From the NCBI GenBank assembly GCA_045595165.1, contig JAZNZY010000003.1, forward strand, positions 24,006-88,005: DNA of 64,000 bases, given 5' to 3'. Shown here in pieces: positions 1 through 8,507 of the stretch. The DNA comes from SFLA01 sp045595165. GTDB lineage: Bacteria; Bacillota; Clostridia; Oscillospirales; CAG-382. A program made the translations under genes and the position numbers. Numbering within the stretch: the first letter of the stretch is position 1; the number at the start of each line of letters is the position of its first letter. The notes under the pieces were generated by a model. That model was not told the origin of the DNA. It worked only from the letters and a program-made list of their open reading frames with translations, and made no database searches.

Positions 1-46
1 GGCGGTTGTTGTTTTTGTAACAATCGGTAAAAAGAAAGCAAAATAA
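1..46 (+). CDS. C-terminal end of an unidentified gene (partial)
   Basis: The frame beginning at base 2 reads a short hydrophobic stretch (AVVVFVTIG) followed by a basic tail (KKKAK) and a TAA stop at 44-46. A hydrophobic run before lysines is typical of the end of a membrane-anchored or sortase-anchored protein. A rho-independent terminator follows 18 bases later, which supports a plus-strand gene ending here. Only about 14 residues are visible, so no function can be given. Confidence 0.4.
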   Translation, partial: AVVVFVTIGKKKAK

Positions 47-63
47 CTTTAATATTATAGTTT

Positions 64-101
64 AAAAAGAGCTCGGCACTTCATAAACCGAGCTCTTTTG
101 A
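64..101. terminator. Bidirectional rho-independent terminator
   Basis: AAAAAGAGCTCGG pairs with CCGAGCTCTTTT around an 11-nt loop. It has A and T tracts on both sides, so it can serve both the plus-strand gene fragment at the left edge and the NUDIX gene converging from the right. Confidence 0.85.
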
Positions 102-111
102 TTTGTTGTTT

Positions 112-642
112 TTATGCAAAGTGTTTTCTATATCCGTCCGTAAGGATTTTTCCGTGGTCGGATGCGATATCCTCGCTCTTTCCTTCGGGGGAAAGGGTAA
201 GTACCGTTTCGCCGTGAGAAAGGGTAAAGCCCTTTTCGCTTACGGAAATATCAAACCATTTAGCGTCCGCCGCATCGTCCCCTGCTTCGGTTTTGGGCAT
301 TTTTTCAAGTACTTGAGTAAACGCCACGGTGATTATACGGGTGCGGGGGTCGCGCTTGGGGTCTGAATAAACCCTTAACTGCTCGGGGTATGCCTCCACG
401 CCCGTTTCCTCCATAAGCTCACGGGATGCCGCTTGCTCGCAGGTTTCGTTCGGCTCCACAAATCCGCCGGGGAGCGCCCAAGTATCTATAAAGGGATGGT
501 TTGCCCGTTTTATTAAAAGCACCTTGTTTTCGCAAAAGATAACCATATCCACGGTTACGGAAGGACGCTCAAATTTACTCGCATCGTAAGCGGCAAGAAA
601 TTCCGCTTCCGTCTGGCCCTGGGCGTTGCGTTTTTCTGTCAT
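112..642 (-). CDS. NUDIX hydrolase
   Basis: A 176-residue cytosolic NUDIX pyrophosphohydrolase, probably acting on a nucleoside diphosphate derivative; the substrate cannot be read from sequence. The Nudix box is intact at about residues 59-82, beginning GGFVEPNE and ending RELMEETGV, which supplies the Mg-binding glutamates. The preceding strand VDMVIFCENKVLLIKR and the segment WALPGG are typical of ADP-ribose/ADP-sugar or 8-oxo-type members. The ATG has an AAAGGCGG ribosome site nine bases upstream. It begins 15 bases after rsmG stops and is the last gene of the trmL-mnmE-mnmG-rsmG operon. Family call is secure, substrate is not. Confidence 0.88.
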   Translation of the reverse strand: MTEKRNAQGQTEAEFLAAYDASKFERPSVTVDMVIFCENKVLLIKRANHPFIDTWALPGGFVEPNETCEQAASRELMEETGVEAYPEQLRVYSDPKRDPRTRIITVAFTQVLEKMPKTEAGDDAADAKWFDISVSEKGFTLSHGETVLTLSPEGKSEDIASDHGKILTDGYRKHFA

Positions 643-657
643 TTGTTTTTACCGCCT

Positions 658-1362
658 TTATAAAGGTTTTTTCATAATTCTGCCGTTTGCTCTGGGGTAT
701 TCGGCAGGGGTAGAGGATATCTTTTTTATAACTATAACGGTGTGGCTTCTGTCAAAAACGGGGATGGGAGCTTCAAAAAGCTCTGCCTCGCCGCCGCCCA
801 GAACTTTTATGGCGTTGCGCGCTTCCTCCAGTTCTTCTCTGCCGCGGTTGCCCTTCATTGCTATAAAATATCCGCCCTTTTTAACCAAAGGCAAACACCA
901 TTCGCACAGCACGTTAAGGCGGGCTACCCCGCGGGAAACGGCTATATCGTATTTTTCTCTGTGCCCGCCCTTGCCTGCTTCCTCTGCGCGGGCGCACAGA
1001 GTGGATATGTTGGAAATACCCGCTTCCCGCGCGGTTTCTTCAACAAATCTCAGTTTTTTTGCGGTGCTGTCCAATCCCGTGAAATGGCAGTCGGGAGCAC
1101 ATATCGCCAGAGGGAAGGTGGGGAACCCTCCTCCGCAGCCAATGTCAATAACCTTTTTGTTTTTAAAAAGTCCGGTTTTAAGAGGGGAGAGGGAATCCAC
1201 AAAATGCAGCAGCGCAATCTCTTCGTCGGTCTTAAGGTCGGTTACGTTCAGGTTTCCTTCTATCCGTTTAAGTCCCTCCGCCACGGCGTAAAACTGCTTT
1301 TCCTGCTCCTCCGTAAAGGATATGGGGGAATATTTTTTTGTAATATCAATTATGTTTTTCAT
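658..1362 (-). CDS. rsmG: 16S rRNA (guanine-527-N7)-methyltransferase RsmG
   Basis: 234 residues. SAM-dependent methyltransferase that makes m7G527 in 16S rRNA. The SAM loop VIDIGCGGGFPTFPLAI (about residues 69-85) and the following FTGLDSTAKKLRFVEE are diagnostic of RsmG/GidB, as is VSRGVARLNVLCEWCLPL. The reading frame is open for 41 more codons upstream, but the ATG at 1362 has AAAGGA just before it and gives the normal family N-terminus, so it was chosen. The start lies inside the 3' end of mnmG (17-base overlap), suggesting translational coupling. mnmE-mnmG-rsmG order is the usual one in Firmicutes. Confidence 0.95.
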   Translation of the reverse strand: MKNIIDITKKYSPISFTEEQEKQFYAVAEGLKRIEGNLNVTDLKTDEEIALLHFVDSLSPLKTGLFKNKKVIDIGCGGGFPTFPLAICAPDCHFTGLDSTAKKLRFVEETAREAGISNISTLCARAEEAGKGGHREKYDIAVSRGVARLNVLCEWCLPLVKKGGYFIAMKGNRGREELEEARNAIKVLGGGEAELFEAPIPVFDRSHTVIVIKKISSTPAEYPRANGRIMKKPL

Positions 1363-3220
1363 TGTTTTTCCTTTGAGTAAGCCATACCAGCAAAACGGAA
1401 ATATCCGCAGGCGAAATGCCGGATATTCGGGATGCCTGACCAACGGAAGCGGGACGGAGTGCATTAAGCTTTTGCGCCGCTTCAAGACGTATTCCTTTGA
1501 TTTGGGAATAGTCTGCGTCTGCAGGGAGCGCCTTATCCTCCAATTTGCTCACACGTTTAACCTCGTCAAGCTCTTTTTTGATATAGCCTTCGTATTTAAT
1601 TTCGGTTTCTGCCCTGCGGGCAACCTCCCGCTTTACGTTGCGTCCGTCAAGAGCGCAAATATCTGCGTGGGTTATGGCGGGACGCTTTATCAGCTCCGCT
1701 TTACGCATACCGCCTTCGCTTTCGCCGTAGCCCCTCTCGGTAAGAAGCTGTGTAAGCGCCTCCGTTTTGGGCACGGAATTTGTGCGGAGATGGTTTATCT
1801 CCTCCTCCACTTCCTTGTAAAGGGCGATGTATTCGGCATATTTTTCGTCGGATATAAGCCCTGCGTATCTGCCGTATTCTATAAGTCTTTGCTTTGCGTT
1901 GTCCTGCCTCAAAAGCAAGCGGTATTCGCTTCGGGATGTCATCATACGGTAAGGCTCATTCGTGCCCTTGGTAACCAGGTCGTCTATAAGGGTGCCGATA
2001 TATCCTTCGCTCCGCTTAAGCACTATCTGCTCCCTGCCTTGAACAGCCAATGCGGCGTTTATACCCGCAATAATTCCCTGCGCCGCCGCTTCCTCGTAGC
2101 CGGAGGAGCCGTTGAACTGTCCTGCCCCGTAAAGACCTTTTAAGTTTTTAAACTCCAAGGTGGGGTGTAATTGAGTAGGGTCTGCGCAATCATATTCAAT
2201 AGCGTATGCGGTGCGCATAAATACTGCGTTTTCAAGTCCCTTTATGGAATGAACTATCTGCTTTTGCACTTCCTCGGGCAGGGATGAGGAAAGCCCCTGC
2301 AGGTACATTTCCTTGGTGTGCTCGCCCATAGGCTCTACAAATATCTGGTGTCTTTCCTTATCGGAAAAACGCACCACTTTATCCTCTATAGAGGGGCAGT
2401 ATCTGGGTCCCGTGCCCTTTATCACACCCGAAAAAAGCGGGGAACGGTGGAGGTTTTCTTTAATAATACGGTGGGTTTCGGGATTGGTGTAGGTAATATA
2501 ACATTCTCGCTTGTTTACTCCCGCCTGCTCATCGGAAAAACGTGTGGCAAACTCATCCCCAACCTGCTTTTCCATTTTATCGTAATCCAGAGAATCCGCG
2601 TGCACTCTGGGGGGAGTTCCCGTCTTGAATCGGGTAAGCTTTATTCCGTTTGCTTCCAGCGTTTGGGAAAGCTTGTCTGCGGATATGCTGTTATCGGGTC
2701 CCGAGGAATATGCGTGCTCGCCTGCAATAATTTTTCCTTTAAGGGACGTTCCCGTGGCGATTATTACCTTTTTTGCGGGAAAATGTCCTCCGAAAGCGGT
2801 GTCCACTCCCGTAATGCAACCGTCCTCGGCGGTTATTCCCGTAACCTCTGCTTGAATAAGGGTAAGGTTAGGGGTGCTTTCCACCACCTCGGTCATATAG
2901 TTTCTGTATGCAACTCTGTCCGCCTGCAGTCTTAAGGAATGTACCGCAGGTCCCTTGCTGGAATTCAGCATTCTGCTTTGAAGCATAGCGTGGTCGGCGG
3001 CTTTTCCCATTTCTCCGCCCAAAGCGTCTACCTCATATACCAGATGGCCTTTTCCCGTTCCTCCGATAGAGGGGTTGCAGGGCATATTTCCCACAAGATC
3101 AAGGGTAAGGGTGAACAGCGCCGTCTTCAAACCCATGCGTGCGGATGCAAGAGCCGCTTCAATACCTGCGTGTCCTGCACCTACCACGATTATATCATAA
3201 TTTTCCGCTGTATAACTCAT
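1346..3220 (-). CDS. mnmG: tRNA uridine 5-carboxymethylaminomethyl modification enzyme MnmG
   Basis: 624 residues, normal length for MnmG/GidA. FAD-dependent partner of MnmE that installs the cmnm5 group on U34 of tRNAs reading NNA/NNG codons. The N-terminal FAD-binding motif is VVGAGHAGIEAALASARMG (residues 12-30). The central region has the family motifs MPCNPSIGGTGKGHLV and FRTGTPPRV-like FKTGTPPRVHADSLD. The C-terminal region holds the helical MnmE-interacting domain and ends in GIRLEAAQKLNALRPASVGQ-type sequence with SRISGISPADISVLL. Stop is TGA. It starts two bases after mnmE ends, so the two partner proteins are coupled. Confidence 0.98.
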   Translation of the reverse strand: MSYTAENYDIIVVGAGHAGIEAALASARMGLKTALFTLTLDLVGNMPCNPSIGGTGKGHLVYEVDALGGEMGKAADHAMLQSRMLNSSKGPAVHSLRLQADRVAYRNYMTEVVESTPNLTLIQAEVTGITAEDGCITGVDTAFGGHFPAKKVIIATGTSLKGKIIAGEHAYSSGPDNSISADKLSQTLEANGIKLTRFKTGTPPRVHADSLDYDKMEKQVGDEFATRFSDEQAGVNKRECYITYTNPETHRIIKENLHRSPLFSGVIKGTGPRYCPSIEDKVVRFSDKERHQIFVEPMGEHTKEMYLQGLSSSLPEEVQKQIVHSIKGLENAVFMRTAYAIEYDCADPTQLHPTLEFKNLKGLYGAGQFNGSSGYEEAAAQGIIAGINAALAVQGREQIVLKRSEGYIGTLIDDLVTKGTNEPYRMMTSRSEYRLLLRQDNAKQRLIEYGRYAGLISDEKYAEYIALYKEVEEEINHLRTNSVPKTEALTQLLTERGYGESEGGMRKAELIKRPAITHADICALDGRNVKREVARRAETEIKYEGYIKKELDEVKRVSKLEDKALPADADYSQIKGIRLEAAQKLNALRPASVGQASRISGISPADISVLLVWLTQRKNNEKHN

Positions 3221-3222
3221 AT

Positions 3223-4569
3223 TTATTTACCTACGCAAAAATGTGAAAAAATTTCGTTTACAATTTCCAGTGCGGCAGTTCTGCCGTCAATTTCCCCAAG
3301 TGCGGATACGGCACGTTCTATACATTCGCCCGCAATATCCTGGGTAAATCCGTCAAGGGCGTGTATAGCATCGTCAACGTTTTCCAAAGCTCTCTCAATG
3401 GCGGAAAACTGTCTTGCGGAAACGATTATATCCTGTGTGTCTGCCTCTGCCGCCCCTGCAAAGGAAAGTATTTTCTTCTGTAATTCTTCAAATCCCTCGC
3501 CCGTTGCCGCAGACATATATACTGCGTTTTCAAAGGGGGAAGCGGTTTTTTTGCCCATATCGCATTTGTTCATTACCGTTATAACACGGTCTTCTTTTCC
3601 TTTAAGCAGAGAAACAAGCTCGTTATCCTCCTCGGTAAGAGGGGAAGAACAATCAAACACCGCAATAATAAGGGAGGATCTTTCTATTTCCTTTATACTT
3701 CTTTTAATTCCTGCCGCTTCAACGGTTTCTTCGCTTTCTCTTATTCCCGCCGTGTCCGCAAGGTTGAGCAGTACGTCCCCCACCTTAACCTGCTCGGTGA
3801 TAACGTCGCGGGTGGTGCCTGCAATATCGGTTACAATGGCTCTGTCAGTACCGCATAAAAGGTTCATCAAAGTGGATTTACCCGTGTTGGGCTTGCCCGC
3901 AATAACGGTGGGTATACCTTCGGATATAGCCTTGCCGAACTTGTGAGTTCCCGCAAGGGAAACAAGCTCTGCTTTTACCTTGTTAAGCCGTGTGAGCATT
4001 TCGGGAACGGACATATCTGTCATATCCTCGTCGGGATAATCGATATACGCATACACGGTGGCGGCGGTCAAAATAAGCTCGTTACATAAAGCGTTTATTT
4101 TTTCGCTCATCTTTCCGTCCAGCTGGCGCAGGCTTACCTGAAGGTGCTTTTCGCTGTGGGCATCAATAAGTCCGCCTACCGCCTCCGCTTGGGAAAGGGT
4201 TATTTTGCCGTTTATATATGCCCGTCTTGTAAATTCTCCCGCACCTGCAGGCACAGCTCCTGCCCAAAAGCAGGCTTTAAGCAGCTTTTCCTGCACCAAG
4301 GCACCGCCGTGACAGCACAGCTCCGCCGTATCCTCCCCCGTAAATGAACGGGGAGAAATGAACATAGTTGCCATTCCGTCGTCAAAATTTCCGTCTTTAT
4401 CGCAAAAATATCCGTGCACAGCCTTTCCTGCGGGATATTCGGTAATATCCTTTCCGGAAGCAGGGGAAAAAACCTTGCGGCAAACCTGCAAGGCGTCCTC
4501 TCCGGATATTCGTATAAGTGCAACGCCCCCTTTTCCTCTGGGGGTGGATATTGCCGCTACTGTGCTCAT
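3223..4569 (-). CDS. mnmE: tRNA modification GTPase MnmE
   Basis: 448 residues. N-terminal formyl-THF-binding dimerisation domain (residues 1-115), a helical domain and an inserted G domain. The G domain has the P-loop GKPNTGKST (about 215), the G3 motif DTAGIRE (about 262) and NKCD (about 326). The extreme C-terminus FCVGK is the conserved FC(I/V)GK box that carries the catalytic cysteine. MnmE works with MnmG in a K+-stimulated GTPase complex on tRNA U34. ATG overlaps the trmL stop as ATGA (4 bases). Confidence 0.98.
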   Translation of the reverse strand: MSTVAAISTPRGKGGVALIRISGEDALQVCRKVFSPASGKDITEYPAGKAVHGYFCDKDGNFDDGMATMFISPRSFTGEDTAELCCHGGALVQEKLLKACFWAGAVPAGAGEFTRRAYINGKITLSQAEAVGGLIDAHSEKHLQVSLRQLDGKMSEKINALCNELILTAATVYAYIDYPDEDMTDMSVPEMLTRLNKVKAELVSLAGTHKFGKAISEGIPTVIAGKPNTGKSTLMNLLCGTDRAIVTDIAGTTRDVITEQVKVGDVLLNLADTAGIRESEETVEAAGIKRSIKEIERSSLIIAVFDCSSPLTEEDNELVSLLKGKEDRVITVMNKCDMGKKTASPFENAVYMSAATGEGFEELQKKILSFAGAAEADTQDIIVSARQFSAIERALENVDDAIHALDGFTQDIAGECIERAVSALGEIDGRTAALEIVNEIFSHFCVGK

Positions 4570-5054
4570 TTGAATAAATCTCCCTCGGTCTTAAAACCTT
4601 CAAAATCTCTTTGTCTTAACGCTTCGTAAACTGCAATGGCGGCGGCATTTGAAAGGTTAAGACTGCGTATTTCGTCCTGCATAGGAATTCTCACGCAGTT
4701 TTCTTTGTGTGCAAAAAGCAAATCCTCGGGAAGTCCTTTTGTTTCTTTACCGAAGATAAGGTATACCTTGCCTTTGGCGTAGGAAACGTCGGTATACTTT
4801 TTATCCGCCTTGGTGGTGAAGAACCAATATTCCCCTTCGTTTGCTTTAAAAAATTCATCTATATTTTTGTAATACTTTACGTCCAGATACTTCCAGTAAT
4901 CCAGTCCCGCCCGCTTTAAGGTGCGGTCGCTTATCTCAAAACCGAAAGGCTCTATAAGGTGAAGCGTTACCCCCGTTGCCGCGCAGGTACGGGAAATGTT
5001 ACCCGTGTTCTGGGGTATTTCAGGCTCCAAAAGTACTATGTTTATATCGTTCAA
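4566..5054 (-). CDS. trmL: tRNA (cytidine/uridine-34-2'-O)-methyltransferase TrmL
   Basis: 162 residues, a minimal SPOUT methyltransferase with the trefoil knot. NIVLLEPEIPQNTGNISRTC at the N-terminus and the C-terminal motifs LIFGKETKGLPEDLL and MRSLNLSNAAAIAVYEALRQ-like sequence (IRSLNLSNAAAIAVYEALRQ) identify TrmL, which methylates the wobble ribose of tRNA-Leu isoacceptors. The start codon is TTG at 5054, preceded by GAGG at about nine bases; the next residues match the family N-terminus, so TTG is preferred. First gene of the operon, with its own promoter just upstream. Confidence 0.94.
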   Translation of the reverse strand: MNDINIVLLEPEIPQNTGNISRTCAATGVTLHLIEPFGFEISDRTLKRAGLDYWKYLDVKYYKNIDEFFKANEGEYWFFTTKADKKYTDVSYAKGKVYLIFGKETKGLPEDLLFAHKENCVRIPMQDEIRSLNLSNAAAIAVYEALRQRDFEGFKTEGDLFK

Positions 5055-5082
5055 CGGTCAAAACCTCTTTTCTGTCCCATGT

Positions 5083-5111
5083 AGTATATAACATTTTAAA
5101 GAAATATGCAA
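5083..5111 (-). promoter_or_regulatory. Sigma-A promoter of the trmL-mnmE-mnmG-rsmG operon
   Basis: Read on the minus strand: TTGCAT, 17-base spacer, TATACT. It lies about 30 bases upstream of the trmL TTG start. Confidence 0.7.
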
Positions 5112-5196
5112 TTATTTTTACAAAAAGGTATGTATTTTTCTGTTTTTTTGATGTATAATAAGCTGATTAAGAATATAATCGGAGGATTTTATCTAT

Positions 5197-7938
5197 ATGT
5201 CTTTTCTTTCTTCCCTCTTTCCGTCCTACAGCCAACGGCAAATAAAGAAGCTTAACGTTATTGCAGATAAAGTTGATGCTCTTGCAGACAAATATTCTGT
5301 TATGAGCGATGCAGAGCTGAAATCGCAAACAGATATATTCCGCACCCGTCTTGCCGGCGGTGAAACTACAGACGATATTTTGCCCGAAGCCTTTGCGGTG
5401 GTTCGCGAGGTAGCAGACCGTGTGCTTGGCAAGCGTCCCTTCCGCGTGCAGATACTTGCGGGTATCGTCTTGCATCAGGGCAGAATTGCGGAAATGAAGA
5501 CGGGTGAAGGTAAGACCCTTATGGCAACCCTTCCCGCATACCTTAACGCTCTTGAGGGCAAGGGTGTACACGTTGTTACCGTTAACGATTACCTTGCTAA
5601 GCGTGACAGCGAATGGAACGGAAACATATTCCGTTTTCTCGGTCTGTCCGTTGGACTTATCGTAAACGGACTTAACGCCCAGCAGCGTAAGGAAGCTTAT
5701 GCCTGCGATATTACCTACGGCACCAATAATGAATTGGGCTTTGATTATCTTCGTGATAATATGGTGGTATACAAGAGAAACCAGGTGCAGAGAGGACATC
5801 ATTTCGCTATCGTGGACGAGGTGGACTCCATACTTATCGACGAAGCCCGTACTCCTCTGATCATCTCCGGTGCAGGCGAGAAAAGCTCGGATATGTACGA
5901 AAAGGCAGACAGATTTGTCCGCCGTCTTAAATGTTTGCGTATAAAGGAAAACGATTCCAAAAAATCCGATGAGGACTTGGAAGAGGATTATATCGTTGAC
6001 GAAAAAGCCCGCAACGCCGTGCTTACGGGCAACGGTATAAGAAAAGCGGAGGAATATTTCGGTATAGCTAATTTCGGCGATTACGAAAATACAGATCTCG
6101 TTCACTATATAAACAACGCTATCCGCGCCCACGGCGTTATGCAGTGCGACGTGGACTATATCGTGCGTGACGGAGAAGTGCTTATTATAGACTCCTTTAC
6201 GGGACGTATTATGCCCGGCAGACGTTATTCCAACGGCTTGCATCAGGCGATAGAAGCCAAGGAAGGCGTAACTGTGGAAAAGGAAAATATGACACAGGCT
6301 ACCATCACCTTCCAGAATTACTTCAGAATGTATAAAAAGCTTTCCGGTATGACGGGTACTGCCCTTACCGAGGAAGAGGAATTCAGAGGAATATACAGCC
6401 TTGACGTTGTGGAGATACCCACCAACCGTCCTATGATACGTAAGGATCACAACGATGTAATGTATACTACCTTAAACGGCAAATACCGTGCAATTATTCA
6501 GCAGGTATTGGAGTGCAACAAAAAGGGACAGCCCGTGCTTGTGGGTACGTCGTCTATTGAAAAAAGTGAATTCTTATCAAAGGTGCTTTCCAAAAACGGT
6601 ATAAAGCACAACGTTCTAAATGCGAAAAATCACGAAAAAGAAGCGGAGATAATCGCGCAGGCGGGCAAGTTCGGCGCCGTAACCATCGCTACCAATATGG
6701 CGGGAAGAGGTACGGATATTATGCTGGGCGGTAACTCGGAATATCTGGCAAAAGCCCAGATGCGTTCTGAGGGATTTACCGAAGAGCAGATATTTGAATC
6801 CACCGAATTCGGTGCAACGGACGACGAGGGTATCCTTGCGGCACGCGCACGCTTTAAGGAGATCGAAACAGAAAAGCGTGTGGTTACCGATGAGGAGAAA
6901 TTGCGCGTTCTCGAAGCGGGCGGATTGTTTATTCTTGGTACTGAGCGACATGAGAGCCGCCGTATCGATAACCAGCTCCGCGGCCGTTCGGGAAGACAGG
7001 GCGACCCCGGTGAAAGCCGTTTCTTCCTCTCTATGCAGGACGATCTTATGCGTCTGTTCGGCGGGGACAGAATTCAGGCGATCGCCGCAAATATTCCCGA
7101 TGATCAGCCTATTGACCTGAAGCTTCTTTCCAATAGCGTTGAAACAGCCCAAAAGCGTCTTGAGGGCAACAACTACGAGCGCCGTAAAAATGTGCTTCAG
7201 TATGATGACGTTATGAACCGTCAGCGTGAGCTTATTTACAAGCAGCGTAATGACGTGCTTGAGAATAAAGACCTTAAAAACACTATTTGGAAGATGGTGG
7301 AAGAATACGTTTACGGCGGAGTGGATGCATTTACAAACGCTGACGATGCTTCGGGATGGAACTTTGAAGGCTTGCGTGCCCACTTTATGGGTGTGCTTTG
7401 CGGTGAAAACGATTTCCGCTATACCGAAGAAGAGCTGAAAAAGCTTGAAAAGGACGATATTTCCGCCCTTCTTATTGACCGCGCGGAAAAGAGATACGAA
7501 ATGCAGGAGCAGATCTTTACTCCCGAGGTATTCCGTGAGGTGGAACGCAGAGAACTGCTTATGCGTGTTGATAAAAACTGGGTAGTTCATATTGATGCAA
7601 TGGACGATCTTATTTCCAGCGTGGGACTTAACGCATACGCTCAAAGAGATCCCGTTACTCAGTATAAAATTCAGGGAAGCGAAATGTTTGATGAAATGAT
7701 CGCTACCATCCGCGAGGAAACGGTACGCGGTATCCTCACCGTTGCTCCCAGAAGAGTTGTGGAGCGCAAGCAGGTGCTTGTAGACGGCACGGCAGGTCTT
7801 AAAGGGGACAAAGCCGTTAACCGCACCGTTAAAAAAGCGCCCGAAAAAGCAGGCCCCAACGATCCCTGCCCTTGCGGAAGCGGCAAAAAGTACAAAAAGT
7901 GCTGCGGCTCTCCCGCAAACGCTTCCAAGGGTGAATAA
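5197..7938 (+). CDS. secA: Preprotein translocase ATPase SecA
   Basis: 913 residues, full length. Motor of the Sec pathway: couples ATP hydrolysis to pushing unfolded preproteins through SecYEG. Walker A region MKTGEGKTL (about residue 103), Walker B IVDEVDSILIDEARTPL, the preprotein cross-linking domain after that, and the second nucleotide-binding fold with ATNMAGRGTDIMLG and GTERHESRRIDNQLRGRSGRQGD-type helicase motif VI. The C-terminus keeps the zinc-binding SEC-C tail CPCGSGKKYKKCC, which binds SecB or ribosomes in other bacteria. GGAGG lies 11 bases before the ATG. Two membrane-protein genes follow immediately (2-base gap), so they are probably cotranscribed. Confidence 0.99.
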   Translation: MSFLSSLFPSYSQRQIKKLNVIADKVDALADKYSVMSDAELKSQTDIFRTRLAGGETTDDILPEAFAVVREVADRVLGKRPFRVQILAGIVLHQGRIAEMKTGEGKTLMATLPAYLNALEGKGVHVVTVNDYLAKRDSEWNGNIFRFLGLSVGLIVNGLNAQQRKEAYACDITYGTNNELGFDYLRDNMVVYKRNQVQRGHHFAIVDEVDSILIDEARTPLIISGAGEKSSDMYEKADRFVRRLKCLRIKENDSKKSDEDLEEDYIVDEKARNAVLTGNGIRKAEEYFGIANFGDYENTDLVHYINNAIRAHGVMQCDVDYIVRDGEVLIIDSFTGRIMPGRRYSNGLHQAIEAKEGVTVEKENMTQATITFQNYFRMYKKLSGMTGTALTEEEEFRGIYSLDVVEIPTNRPMIRKDHNDVMYTTLNGKYRAIIQQVLECNKKGQPVLVGTSSIEKSEFLSKVLSKNGIKHNVLNAKNHEKEAEIIAQAGKFGAVTIATNMAGRGTDIMLGGNSEYLAKAQMRSEGFTEEQIFESTEFGATDDEGILAARARFKEIETEKRVVTDEEKLRVLEAGGLFILGTERHESRRIDNQLRGRSGRQGDPGESRFFLSMQDDLMRLFGGDRIQAIAANIPDDQPIDLKLLSNSVETAQKRLEGNNYERRKNVLQYDDVMNRQRELIYKQRNDVLENKDLKNTIWKMVEEYVYGGVDAFTNADDASGWNFEGLRAHFMGVLCGENDFRYTEEELKKLEKDDISALLIDRAEKRYEMQEQIFTPEVFREVERRELLMRVDKNWVVHIDAMDDLISSVGLNAYAQRDPVTQYKIQGSEMFDEMIATIREETVRGILTVAPRRVVERKQVLVDGTAGLKGDKAVNRTVKKAPEKAGPNDPCPCGSGKKYKKCCGSPANASKGE

Positions 7939-7940
7939 TA

Positions 7941-8492
7941 ATGGGCTTTGGATTAATACTTGTAGGTCTGGCGCTTCTCGTGGGTGTTGAAGCAGGCTTT
8001 GGCGTGGTGGGATATATCCTCATTTTCGTCGGCTGCAGAAAGCTTTCCCGCATTCACGATGATTTCAATATCTGCGCCGTACTTGCGTTACTTAACGTGC
8101 CCTATTCTCTGGCATCCGCTTTAACCCTTTTCAAGGTTTTGCCTCAGGGAAACATTGTTGTAAACAGTCTTAACGTAATGCATTTTGTCTTTTCTGCGGC
8201 AATGTTCTGGTATTTTTGTATGCGCATACGCTCTATAGCCTTATCGGGGGATGACGAAAAATTAGCCTCCTCCGCTTTGCGCAACGGGCTTATGTCGGTT
8301 ATGTATTATTTCTGGACATTTTTGGTGCTCATATTACCCTTTATACGAAATACGGTTATGGTAGGTATACTCGCTTTGTTCAAATACCTGCTTATCGTCT
8401 GCGGAATTCTGTTTTTACTTTCCTGCGGCGCAAAAATAACCACGCCTTCCCAAATGGCGAAGGAGAACAGAGATAAAGCCAAAAACGTTTAA
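7941..8492 (+). CDS. Polytopic membrane protein of unknown function
   Basis: 183 residues with about five hydrophobic segments (residues 1-32, 42-65, 76-95, 117-138, 141-160) and a basic cytosolic tail. No motif of a known family was recognised. It begins two bases after secA stops and is followed, 15 bases later, by a second membrane protein. The first 50 residues, with a glycine-rich helix (GFGVVGYILIFVGC) followed by KLSRI, look like the start of that second protein (LPDALGCLCLWLALTELSYI), suggesting a shared unnamed fold. Function cannot be inferred beyond membrane location and likely coexpression with secA. Confidence 0.8.
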   Translation: MGFGLILVGLALLVGVEAGFGVVGYILIFVGCRKLSRIHDDFNICAVLALLNVPYSLASALTLFKVLPQGNIVVNSLNVMHFVFSAAMFWYFCMRIRSIALSGDDEKLASSALRNGLMSVMYYFWTFLVLILPFIRNTVMVGILALFKYLLIVCGILFLLSCGAKITTPSQMAKENRDKAKNV

Positions 8493-8507
8493 AAAAGGAG
8501 AATTAAA

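Noticed and set aside
5117..5159. Sigma-A promoter for secA
   Set aside because: TATAAT at 5154-5159 is good, but no -35 box lies at 16-18 bases; TTTACA is about 31 bases away. A promoter is probable, but its position is not supported.
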